45,546 nucleotides of DNA from Planctomycetota bacterium (lineage in GTDB: Bacteria; Planctomycetota; Phycisphaerae; Sedimentisphaerales; Anaerobacaceae): NCBI GenBank assembly GCA_019456255.1, contig VRUG01000021.1, positions 1-45,546 on the forward strand. Reading direction: 5' to 3'. Numbering within the stretch: position 1 is the stretch's first letter; each line of letters opens with the position of its first letter. A program made the position numbers and the translations under genes. Of the stretch, positions 31,393-39,020 are shown one piece after another. The notes beneath the pieces are model-generated. The model searched no databases. It saw only the letters and a list, made by a program, of their open reading frames with translations, and was not told the origin of the DNA.

Positions 31393-32078
31393 CACGGAGA
31401 GTCAACAGACCCTATCTAAAACTTGGTGCTAAAGTTATTGTCTACTCTACCGAGAAGTTTATTGAGATAGATAAGCTCATCGCAGATAACCTTACTATTA
31501 AAGAAATGCTTGTAGTCCTTAAGACCAGTAGAACTACCCTCTACAGGAATATGATAAGACATCTAGGAAACACTAAGTGGAATGAGCTTTTAAGAAAGTT
31601 TAAGAAACGCAGAGGAGCACAACCTGGAAAACATTATAGTCCTGCCACTGAGTTTAAGAAGGGACAACTGACAGGAATAAATCAAAAACGCCTTCAGCCT
31701 ATAGGTACTACTATGGTAAAGAAACAGCGATATGGCCAAGGTAAAAAACAGTTCAGACTCACAGTATTCATCAAGATCAACAACATTCCTTACGGAAACT
31801 ACGGTGTTAACTGGGTATTGTATTCTCGATACTTATGGATTAAGTGGAATGGTAGTATTCCAAAAAGAAAGTGTATAGTTCATCTTGATATGGACCACAC
31901 TAACTTTGGTGAGGATAATCTTGCTTGTATGTCTTTACCAGAATATCGAAGGTATCTTGAAGCTCGATTCCCGGAGAAGCTGGCTCGACGTATACGTAGA
32001 ATGGCTGCGTCAAAGAGGAGACAGCGTGTAGAAGCAAGAGCAGTTAAGCTGGCGAGGAAGGAGCGTGCAATAGCATAG
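31389..32078 (+). CDS. HNH-type endonuclease
   Basis: A 229-residue basic protein starting on an ATGA overlap. The N-terminal half has an HTH-like segment (LTIKEMLVVLKTSRTTLYRNMIRHLG). The C-terminal half contains GSIPKRKCIVHLDMDHTNFGEDNLACMSLPEYRR, the phage HNH pattern (I-P-x-G-x-x-V-H-x-D-x-D-x-x-N...NL). A homing or free-standing nuclease inserted just before the polymerase gene is plausible; some such proteins aid packaging or recombination. Confidence 0.8.
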   Translation: MTRRVNRPYLKLGAKVIVYSTEKFIEIDKLIADNLTIKEMLVVLKTSRTTLYRNMIRHLGNTKWNELLRKFKKRRGAQPGKHYSPATEFKKGQLTGINQKRLQPIGTTMVKKQRYGQGKKQFRLTVFIKINNIPYGNYGVNWVLYSRYLWIKWNGSIPKRKCIVHLDMDHTNFGEDNLACMSLPEYRRYLEARFPEKLARRIRRMAASKRRQRVEARAVKLARKERAIA

Positions 32079-32079
32079 C

Positions 32080-34125
32080 ATGGATGCAGAGATTTTATAC
32101 AATGAAAGCTTTAAGATAATGAGCGCAGGACCACTCCAGCGCAGAGTCTTCCGTTATTGGACCACGCACAACAGAGACCCTGTATATGAAAGCATGACGT
32201 TTGATACTGAAACTACTGGATTAACTTTTGGCATACCAGGTAACCTGAAGATAGGTAACACAGTTATTAAGGTTAACAACATAACCCCGTTTGGCATAAG
32301 TCTCTGTATTCCTTACAAAGAACAGCTAGCCTTATTCTGGGGTAGGCTTGGCACACCATTATATGATGAGTGTTTGAAAATCCTAAAGATGAAAGGACCT
32401 AAGAATGCGCACAATTCTAGATATGACTTGCGGGTATTCGCAGTCAACAATCGCAAGGTTCGAGGACCAGTTGACTGTACTCTTACAATGGCTAGAATTA
32501 TATGGAATCGACGACAGAAGTTTGATCTGAAAACGCTAACATCCACGGTAGCTCCAGAGCTATATGGTTATGACGACGATTTGAAAGGAGTACTGCGAAA
32601 TTTGAAGTCATCACACACAAGAGCTGGTTATCCTAAAGGTTATGTAAACTACTCTTTTCTGCCTGATGAGATTATTTCAGAATATGCTATGATAGATGCT
32701 TTTGTTACCTGGCTACTTAACTTCAAACTTATGCCAGAAATCTTGAAGATACAAAAAGCTGTCTATCGTAGAGAACGCAAGATTATTTCTATCATACTTA
32801 AGTCAGAATTAAGGGGTGTTCAGTTAGATAGGCGGCAAGCAAGAAATGAAGCTGCAAAACTCAAAAGTACCCTACCTTCCTATAAGGCAAGGTTATATAA
32901 GCTTGCTAGAAAGAAGTTTAATGAAAGATCACCAAAACAATTATTACCAATATTAAGAAAGCAATTTGATATTCCAAAAAAGATGCTTACCAAAGTTGTT
33001 AAGGGGGAGCGTAAACTAACTACTGAACATGCCACTCTTGAGAAGGTTATGTTATGCATGGAGGATAAGAGACTTAATAAGTTTTTAGAAACATTGTTTC
33101 AGGTACGACGTGTTAATAAGCTTGTTGGTACGTATTTGGAACCGCTGTATGATAGAGCTAAGTACAATAATGGAATAGTCTATTGTAACATTAACCCAAC
33201 AGATACTCGCACAGGACGAATGGCTAGTAACAACCCTAACCTGCATAATATTCCACGACCTGATACAGGTGTTGGTGATGAGCAAGGAAACCCAATAAGA
33301 CATTGCTTTGTCTGCCGAAAAGGATTTACTAATTTACTTTCTGATTACGAACAGATGGAAATGTGGATGTATGCTGCAGTAGCTGGTTCGAATAGAATGA
33401 TGAGAATTTTACAAGAAGGTGGTGATATTCATGCTTCTGCTGCTTACCAAATCTTTGGTGAAGAGGCTGTTGACAATAAGCATGGGCAACGTTGTAGAGT
33501 TCTTGTTGGCAAGAAGTTTAAGTGGATGATGATTAGTAAGCTTAAGCGTTTTCAGTGTAAGAAGGTTAACTTTGGTGTTATCTATGGTATGGGCTTTAGA
33601 GCTTTAGCTTTACAGATCAAGACTAAGGAATTAGAAGCTAGAGACCTTCTACAAGAATGGCATGGCAACAACCCAGAAATGCGAGCGCAAAACGCACTGA
33701 ATGAAAGTCTTTTGAAGAAGTATGGTTTTGTAGAAGATTTCTTTGGTAGACGTTATAATATTAGAGTTAAGGATGCTTACAAAGCAATCAACGCTCAGGT
33801 ACAAGGTGGCTGTGCACAAGCGTTGAAGATTGCTCTGATTAATGTCGAGAAATATTTTGATTCGTTACCTTCTTATAATGATAATCGATTTGCTACACTA
33901 CTGCTTATTCATGATGAGTTGATGGCAGAGATGCCGAACGCAGCAAGATTAGTTTGGCCTAAGATAATCGCTGGTATCGAACACAGAATGAAACATATTC
34001 CGCAACTAGAAGATAGAGGCATAATTCTTAATGTTGATAGTAAGATAACACAGGATGCTTGGGATGGTAAAAGAGCTATAGGTAAAATTCTTAGGAGACA
34101 AATTGATCGTGTACTTGCAGCGTAG
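32080..34125 (+). CDS. polA: DNA polymerase, family A, with 3'-5' exonuclease
   Basis: A 681-residue replicative polymerase. Exo I FDTETTGL (Asp42, Glu44), Exo II NAHNSRYDL near 110 and Exo III YAMID near 205 are intact. Polymerase motif A is LSDYEQMEMWMYA (Asp422), motif B ends KKVNFGVIYGMG (494-505) and motif C IHDE (611-613). In motif A the usual Arg after E-L is Trp. Between motifs A and B there is an insert (VLVGKKFKWMMISKLK). There is no 5'-3' nuclease domain, as in T7-type phage enzymes. Confidence 0.96.
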   Translation: MDAEILYNESFKIMSAGPLQRRVFRYWTTHNRDPVYESMTFDTETTGLTFGIPGNLKIGNTVIKVNNITPFGISLCIPYKEQLALFWGRLGTPLYDECLKILKMKGPKNAHNSRYDLRVFAVNNRKVRGPVDCTLTMARIIWNRRQKFDLKTLTSTVAPELYGYDDDLKGVLRNLKSSHTRAGYPKGYVNYSFLPDEIISEYAMIDAFVTWLLNFKLMPEILKIQKAVYRRERKIISIILKSELRGVQLDRRQARNEAAKLKSTLPSYKARLYKLARKKFNERSPKQLLPILRKQFDIPKKMLTKVVKGERKLTTEHATLEKVMLCMEDKRLNKFLETLFQVRRVNKLVGTYLEPLYDRAKYNNGIVYCNINPTDTRTGRMASNNPNLHNIPRPDTGVGDEQGNPIRHCFVCRKGFTNLLSDYEQMEMWMYAAVAGSNRMMRILQEGGDIHASAAYQIFGEEAVDNKHGQRCRVLVGKKFKWMMISKLKRFQCKKVNFGVIYGMGFRALALQIKTKELEARDLLQEWHGNNPEMRAQNALNESLLKKYGFVEDFFGRRYNIRVKDAYKAINAQVQGGCAQALKIALINVEKYFDSLPSYNDNRFATLLLIHDELMAEMPNAARLVWPKIIAGIEHRMKHIPQLEDRGIILNVDSKITQDAWDGKRAIGKILRRQIDRVLAA

Positions 34126-34594
34126 AAAATCAATTAAGAGAAGGTGGCCAGTAACAATCTACTATGATGATAGAGAGCGTAACCCGTTTGACTTGAACGA
34201 AGATAAGTTTAGGATGGTTAAGAAGCGTCTTAAAACTGGCGATTATACTATGAAGGGTTTTGAAGATACTTTGTGCATTGAAAAAAAGAGTGGTATAAAA
34301 GAAGTACTAATTAATATTTGTAGAGGTGACAGGGCACGCTTTAAAAAATTACTTGAAAGAATGAGTAAGTTTAAATACAAATATTTTATTATTGAAGACT
34401 CGCCTGACAGAGTTGCTAAAGTCTTAAGGTCTATACCAGATTGTAGGATGTCACCAAGAACTTTCTACTTCTGGGTGGCTGAGATAACTATAAGATACAG
34501 TATACCTGTAATATTTACTGGACATAGACCTGATGTTAGTAAAGCGATAGTTAATGAGATATTCACACAATTACTTGAAAAGGATTTGAAATGA
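34103..34594 (+). CDS. ERCC4-type nuclease
   Basis: A 163-residue protein. TTG 34103 lies 5 bp after AGGAG and is preferred although it overlaps the polymerase by 23 bp. The ERCC4/XPF nuclease motifs are IYYDDRERNPF, LKTGDYT and CIEKKSG (for the usual E-R-K). Phage members cut branched DNA and resolve recombination intermediates. No HhH domain is attached, so a partner may be needed. Confidence 0.85.
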   Translation: MIVYLQRRKSIKRRWPVTIYYDDRERNPFDLNEDKFRMVKKRLKTGDYTMKGFEDTLCIEKKSGIKEVLINICRGDRARFKKLLERMSKFKYKYFIIEDSPDRVAKVLRSIPDCRMSPRTFYFWVAEITIRYSIPVIFTGHRPDVSKAIVNEIFTQLLEKDLK

Positions 34595-34839
34595 TGATTG
34601 CTGCTTGCATAATCTTGGTTATAATTATTTTTCTACTTATCTGTATGGTTGTTAGTCTTAACCATAGAGTTTATATGTTAGAGGCAGTTGTCGATAATAT
34701 GGGAATGCCTTTAAATGCATTGTTGAAGGTATATGGTATGATTGCTAACATACACGACCAAGATTGGTCTGACTCTGAGACAGTAGAGCCAGGAGATGTT
34801 TTAAGGCTTGATGGAAAGGAGCACAAACATGTCAGATGA
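34591..34839 (+). CDS. Small membrane protein
   Basis: An 82-residue protein. Residues 2-24 are a hydrophobic transmembrane segment (MIAACIILVIIIFLLICMVV); the rest is soluble and acidic. It starts on an ATGA overlap and overlaps the next gene by 11 bp. Its role is unknown in an otherwise cytoplasmic replication block. Confidence 0.65.
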   Translation: MMIAACIILVIIIFLLICMVVSLNHRVYMLEAVVDNMGMPLNALLKVYGMIANIHDQDWSDSETVEPGDVLRLDGKEHKHVR

Positions 34840-35074
34840 TCATCATGTTGGCGGAACAGACTTTCCTAGGAAAAGCAAAAAACGCAAGAGATTTGTTGAT
34901 GATGAGGATATGGAGAAACTTAACGGTATGCTTAAAGAACTACTGAACGTGGAATCAGGGCTTAGGGCAAAAGAGATAGATTTTTTGGATGATCTAAAGG
35001 ATAATTGGAAAGGTAATTTTACAACTGGACAAGCTAGCTGGTTGACTACAATTTATATATGGGTAATGAAGTAA
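34829..35074 (+). CDS. Hypothetical small protein
   Basis: An 81-residue protein from ATG 34829 with AAAGGAG upstream (MSDDHHVGG...). It has a basic KSKKRKRF patch near residue 18 and a helix LNGMLKELLN. Ends with FTTGQASWLTTIYIWVMK, a pattern I recall from small phage replication-region proteins. The stop overlaps the next start. Confidence 0.6.
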   Translation: MSDDHHVGGTDFPRKSKKRKRFVDDEDMEKLNGMLKELLNVESGLRAKEIDFLDDLKDNWKGNFTTGQASWLTTIYIWVMK

Positions 35075-35391
35075 TGCTGAACAAAGAGAAACAATATCAC
35101 ATGTTGTACTTTCCTGAGGATATGACTGAAGAAATGGAGAAGGCATATAATCTCTCTCTTGATATTGATAGTAACTTTTCTAAATTATTCCAGTTAATCC
35201 TAGATAATATTATCAACATCTGTGAAAGAATAAAGAAGCGAGGAAAAAACTGGCGGCACTACACATGGCACCTTGTCTGTATAGATAAGGAGACACATGA
35301 AGTATTAACTAAAAGTCCTCTTGTTAAGTATTGGAGTAAGAAACGTGGCAAAAAAGAAAATAAAAGTAAAGGTACGCAGAAGAAAAGTTAA
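35074..35391 (+). CDS. Hypothetical small protein
   Basis: A 105-residue protein starting at the TAATG overlap (ATG 35074; an upstream ATG at 35059 would overlap more). Acidic N-terminal half, very basic Lys-rich tail (SKKRGKKENKSKGTQKKS). No family recognised. Overlaps the nuclease gene by 47 bp. Confidence 0.6.
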   Translation: MLNKEKQYHMLYFPEDMTEEMEKAYNLSLDIDSNFSKLFQLILDNIINICERIKKRGKNWRHYTWHLVCIDKETHEVLTKSPLVKYWSKKRGKKENKSKGTQKKS

Positions 35392-36433
35392 GAATACAAC
35401 TGTTAGACCTAGTAGTATTATAATACCTAGCACTGAGCTTCAAACAATAGGTGTTCACAAACTACAGGACTATATGACATGTGACAGATTATTCTTCTGG
35501 AAGTGGGTGATGAACATTATCCCGAGAAAAGTGAACATTGCTTTTTGGTTTGGTTCTATTGCACATTATGGTTTTGAGCTGTTTGTTAAGGGTAAATCCA
35601 TAAAGTTTATAGAAAAAGCTTTACGCAAGTTCAGCAAAGAATATCTTAAGCCTTACGAAGTAGATGCTATTATGCGACCAGAAGTAGAAATACAGTTAGA
35701 AATTGTTATATTAATGGTTAAGGTTTACCTTAAGCTTTATGGTAAAAAACAGCTCAAGTTTATTATTACACACACTGAGGTTAGGTTTGCTGTAAAACTG
35801 CAGCTTTCACCTGTACTGTTTATTGGTATGATAGATTCTTATGGTAAGAAAGGTGTTAATTTTCTGATGCCAGAATATAAGACTGCAAGCCGTATAGATA
35901 ATGAGTATTTCAAGAGACTTGTGTTTGATAAACAGCTTAATGGTTATGCAATAGGTTTGCGGGACATTGTAGGAAAGTTCCCTCAGAAAAGTCCTTATAT
36001 AGTTCTTAGAAAACCGAGTATAAGGGTGAAGCAGACAGAAACAACTGAAGAATTTCTAGAGCGGCTTAATGAGGATTTACATAAGAGAAGAGAGTGGTAC
36101 TTTATTCATGAGATGTTTACTTTCGGGAAGAAGAATGTAGAAGCAGTTTTCCAGGATATCGAAATAAAGACTAGGGACCTCTGGTTGAAGTTTGACTGTG
36201 CTGATGATGAAGAACTGCTGAACCCGATGACATGGGCTCGTAATGATAGAGCCTGTTTTAACTATGGAGTATGCCCCTACTTTATGCTCTGCAAAAACTG
36301 TCATAACTATCCACTATACTTGAAATTCTACATGATGCGTGAGATACGGTATGAAGAAGAAAAAGCAGAGCTTAATCATAAACTAAAATACAGTACTGTT
36401 AGAAAAGGCAAATTAGCGATGCGGAAAGAGTAA
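35345..36433 (+). CDS. Cas4/RecB-like PD-(D/E)XK nuclease with Fe-S cysteines
   Basis: A 362-residue protein. GTG 35345 is 9 bp after GGAG and gives the MAKKKIK start seen in other genes here. Motifs: YMTCDRLFFWKW (first Cys), FGSIAHYGFE (helix His), GMIDSYG (Asp), PEYKTAS (E-x-K) and QLNGYA. The C-terminal CFNYGVCPYFMLCKNC supplies the remaining cluster Cys. Such single-strand nucleases process DNA ends for recombination. Fits with the adjacent ERCC4 nuclease and Sak4-like ATPase. Confidence 0.88.
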   Translation: MAKKKIKVKVRRRKVKNTTVRPSSIIIPSTELQTIGVHKLQDYMTCDRLFFWKWVMNIIPRKVNIAFWFGSIAHYGFELFVKGKSIKFIEKALRKFSKEYLKPYEVDAIMRPEVEIQLEIVILMVKVYLKLYGKKQLKFIITHTEVRFAVKLQLSPVLFIGMIDSYGKKGVNFLMPEYKTASRIDNEYFKRLVFDKQLNGYAIGLRDIVGKFPQKSPYIVLRKPSIRVKQTETTEEFLERLNEDLHKRREWYFIHEMFTFGKKNVEAVFQDIEIKTRDLWLKFDCADDEELLNPMTWARNDRACFNYGVCPYFMLCKNCHNYPLYLKFYMMREIRYEEEKAELNHKLKYSTVRKGKLAMRKE

Positions 36434-36437
36434 GACT

Positions 36438-37124
36438 ATGTTCGAATTTTTTGATATTCAAATTGATGTGATGAAGAGGACAGAGAAATCTGAGATGGCT
36501 GAAGTTGACCCAAGAATTTTTCACGGGGCAATAGGTCTAGTTACTGAGTCTGGAGAACTCGTGGAGATTGTCCACGACTCAATGTTTGTTTTCCAGTCTA
36601 ACATTGTTGGTGCACCTCGAAATCGTAAAGCTGTTGACAGACTTAATGTTGTAGAAGAGATAGGCGACACTCTTTGGTATATCGCCTTGTTGGTAGACGC
36701 TTTAGACATTACTTTCAAACAGTTGGTAGATATTGATAGAATACCGCCACTTAACAATGTTCCTAAACAACTTGTGTTCCAGTTTGGCATACAACAGGTA
36801 CACATAAGCTCTTGTATACTTATGGATATTTTGAAATGCCAGATATACTACAATAGAGCTTTCGATAGAGAACGCTTTATACAGAACCTATCTGACGCTG
36901 TGGTCGGCATTGGTCTCGTTGCTGGAGGTATAGGCACTACTATTGAAGTATGCACTCTTGTAAACAAGGCAAAGCTAGAAAACCGCTATAGGGATGAGTA
37001 TACCGACAAACAAGCAAACGAGCGAGACCTTGAACAGGAGAGACAGGTTATAGCGATGACATTTGAAAAAGCGCAGAAAGACTTACTGCCTCTAGTACCT
37101 CAGGGTCCAGAATTATCTTTATAA
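36438..37124 (+). CDS. MazG-like nucleotide pyrophosphohydrolase
   Basis: A 228-residue helical protein. HGAIGLVTESGELVEIVHD and VVEEIGDTLWYIALLVD give the E-x2-E...E-x2-D metal-binding pattern of MazG/dUTPase-2 folds. A second helical part ends NKAKLENRYRDEYTDKQANERDLEQER, the usual phage MazG tail. Expected to hydrolyse NTPs or dNTPs to monophosphates, or to deplete alarmones. Last gene of the polymerase operon before a promoter. Confidence 0.88.
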   Translation: MFEFFDIQIDVMKRTEKSEMAEVDPRIFHGAIGLVTESGELVEIVHDSMFVFQSNIVGAPRNRKAVDRLNVVEEIGDTLWYIALLVDALDITFKQLVDIDRIPPLNNVPKQLVFQFGIQQVHISSCILMDILKCQIYYNRAFDRERFIQNLSDAVVGIGLVAGGIGTTIEVCTLVNKAKLENRYRDEYTDKQANERDLEQERQVIAMTFEKAQKDLLPLVPQGPELSL

Positions 37125-37144
37125 ATTAGAGGAAACTTTTTTAG

Positions 37145-37173
37145 TTTACCAGAGGTTAAACCTGTGGTATAAT
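37145..37173 (+). promoter_or_regulatory. Extended -10 promoter of the recombination operon
   Basis: TTTACC at 37145-37150, 17-bp spacer, TATAAT at 37168-37173 with TG at 37165-37166. It lies 25 bp before the RecA-like gene, overlapping no CDS. Confidence 0.75.
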
Positions 37174-37197
37174 AATATTTTTTAGGAGATAAAAACA

Positions 37198-38064
37198 ATG
37201 GCAAGGAAAAAGAAAAAGAGTGTTCGCCCTAGAAGTAGTGCAGCTAGCAAATCATTAGCTGCTGAGGCGTATAAGCAATCTGTCAAGGAGTTGTTCTTTG
37301 AAGAAGAGCCTTCAAAACCAGGTGGTGATTTTCAAGATTTTCTTGTGCTTTTGTATGGTCCTCCTAAGATAGGTAAGTCTGAACTTGCTAGACGAATTGA
37401 TGGGATATATTTTCTGCCTACAGAACCAGGTTTTAAGTTCTTCTCTTCTAGAAAAACTAAGATACCTAACTGGGCTACCTTCATTGCCTTCATCAAAAAG
37501 ATGGAGAAACATCCGAAGATGGTTGCGCAGGTAAAGATGTGGTGTATTGATACTGCTGACAATCTGTCAAAATTCTGTATGCAGTATGCCTGTGGTAGAG
37601 CTAACATAGCACACCCAACTGACGAAGAGTGGGGCAAAGGATGGGAAGCCTTTAGAGATGAATTTTCTCATTGGTTCTTAAGACTTGCTGCGCTTGGTCC
37701 TGGAATCATTGCTATCTCGCATGAGAAACAGCGGGAAGTTATCAGTCGCAGTATCAAGATAACTAAGGATAGTCCTGCTATGCCTACTACTACTTTTGTT
37801 ATACTGAATAATCTTTGTGATGTTATCTTACACATGTCGTTTGCAAAGAAGAAGGGAAAACGAGACCCTGTGAGAGCACTGTTTACAAAGCCAACAGAGA
37901 CAAGAGATGCTGGCGATAGAACAGGAATGCTACCAGCTGTAATATTCTTTAAAGATGAACAAGACGCTATCAATCAAATTCTGGAAGCTTACGAGCCAGA
38001 GAAGGCAAAGAAGAAAGGTAAGGTGAAGAAGAAAAGACGTAAGAAAAAGAAAAGTAAAAAGTAG
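37198..38064 (+). CDS. RecA/Sak4-like recombination ATPase
   Basis: A 288-residue protein. Walker A GPPKIGKS is at residues 54-61, followed by Walker B VKMWCIDTAD and a sensor-like IISHEK. Basic Lys-rich ends flank the core. Layout fits the phage Sak4/AAA_24 group, which anneal or exchange single strands. The gene just downstream encodes a candidate ssDNA-binding partner, as is common for Sak4. Confidence 0.82.
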   Translation: MARKKKKSVRPRSSAASKSLAAEAYKQSVKELFFEEEPSKPGGDFQDFLVLLYGPPKIGKSELARRIDGIYFLPTEPGFKFFSSRKTKIPNWATFIAFIKKMEKHPKMVAQVKMWCIDTADNLSKFCMQYACGRANIAHPTDEEWGKGWEAFRDEFSHWFLRLAALGPGIIAISHEKQREVISRSIKITKDSPAMPTTTFVILNNLCDVILHMSFAKKKGKRDPVRALFTKPTETRDAGDRTGMLPAVIFFKDEQDAINQILEAYEPEKAKKKGKVKKKRRKKKKSKK

Positions 38065-38078
38065 TGTTAACGTTAACA
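38065..38078. promoter_or_regulatory. 14-bp perfect palindrome
   Basis: TGTTAACGTTAACA lies at the stop codon of the ATPase gene, 35 bp before the SSB-like gene. Possible operator for autoregulation of the downstream gene. Confidence 0.4.
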
Positions 38079-38112
38079 AGATTATAAACATCAATTAGTG
38101 AGGTAACAAATT

Positions 38113-38955
38113 ATGGCAAAGAAAAAGAAAGCAACACTGTCTTCTAGGCTAAAAGCGCTGAATAAGGCGTGGAAGACAGCAACACCCAAACAGGGTGGTG
38201 TTGGCGTGCCTGACGGTACGTATGAAGTTCGTATTGATTCAGCAATTCTCGAGGAAGCTAAGTCTACTTCAAGACTTCAGATTCACTGGACTCTTGCAGT
38301 GCTTACTGAGGAGTATGCCAACAAGATGCTCCACAAGTATGACGGCTGTGATAAGGCTGAAGACCTCGACTGGGTACAGGGTACTCTTGAGACTCTCGAG
38401 CTCGAGATTCCTGATAACATCGCCGACATTGGTCCTACTCTTGAAGAGGCCCAGGGTCTGCTGGCTGAGGTCACGGTGCAAACCCGTGATGAGTTCACCA
38501 ACATCTACTTCAACGATCTTTTAGCCGACCAGGAAGAGGAAGGCGAAGAAGAAGAAGGTGAAGAAGAGGAAGGCGAAGAGGAAGAGGAAGAGGTAGAGCT
38601 CGAAGTAGATGATCGTGTGTCTGCCGAAATTGATGGTGAGGATTACGAAGGTGCAATCACCGCTATCAACACCAAGAAAGGCACCGCTGATGTAGACTTC
38701 GATGATGAAACCTCTGGTACTCACGCTCTCGACGAACTCACCAAGTTGGATGATGAAGAAGAAGGCGAAGAGGAAGAGGAAGGCAAAGAAGAAGAAGGTG
38801 AAGAAGAGGAAAGCGAAGAGTACGACGAAGACGACGTCAAGGCTATGAACTTGAAAGAGCTCGCTGATCTGATCGAAGAGGAAGATCTCAAGATCAAGAC
38901 AAAAGGCGTCAAGGCTCCTGCCCTCAGAAAAGCTGTCATCAAGAAGCTCTTCTAA
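38113..38955 (+). CDS. Modular acidic ssDNA-binding protein candidate
   Basis: A 280-residue protein in five blocks. A DUF669-like OB-fold region (about 1-135, PDGTYEVRIDSAILEE...LQIHWTLAVLTEEYANKML) is followed by a Glu tract (about 138-160) and a Tudor/SH3-like module (about 165-210, DDRVSAEIDGEDYEGAITAIN). A second Glu tract follows, then a HeH/SAP-like helix pair (about 240-280, MNLKELADLIEEEDLKI...ALRKAVIKKLF). GC-rich codons and its own terminator suggest high expression. Confidence 0.7.
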   Translation: MAKKKKATLSSRLKALNKAWKTATPKQGGVGVPDGTYEVRIDSAILEEAKSTSRLQIHWTLAVLTEEYANKMLHKYDGCDKAEDLDWVQGTLETLELEIPDNIADIGPTLEEAQGLLAEVTVQTRDEFTNIYFNDLLADQEEEGEEEEGEEEEGEEEEEEVELEVDDRVSAEIDGEDYEGAITAINTKKGTADVDFDDETSGTHALDELTKLDDEEEGEEEEEGKEEEGEEEESEEYDEDDVKAMNLKELADLIEEEDLKIKTKGVKAPALRKAVIKKLF

Positions 38956-38969
38956 TCAACCGTGATAAT

Positions 38970-39007
38970 AGCGTGTCCTGCCTTAGGTGGGGCACGCTCT
39001 TCTTTTA
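38970..39007 (+). terminator. Intrinsic terminator after SSB-like gene
   Basis: AGCGTGTCCT pairs with GGGGCACGCT (10 bp, two wobbles) around GCCTTAGGT, followed by CTTCTTTT. Read-through would reach the helicase gene 13 bp downstream. Confidence 0.8.
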
Positions 39008-39020
39008 GAAGGGATTCTAC

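Noticed and set aside
31389..32078. Intron or inserted element carrying the HNH gene
   Set aside because: The polymerase and DUF4326 genes on both sides are intact and the HNH gene is tightly coupled to them, with no intron-like flanks.
38521..38942. Minus-strand ORFs rich in Ser or Phe/Leu
   Set aside because: They are antisense shadows of the Glu-rich tracts in the SSB-like gene (GAA/GAG repeats read backwards).
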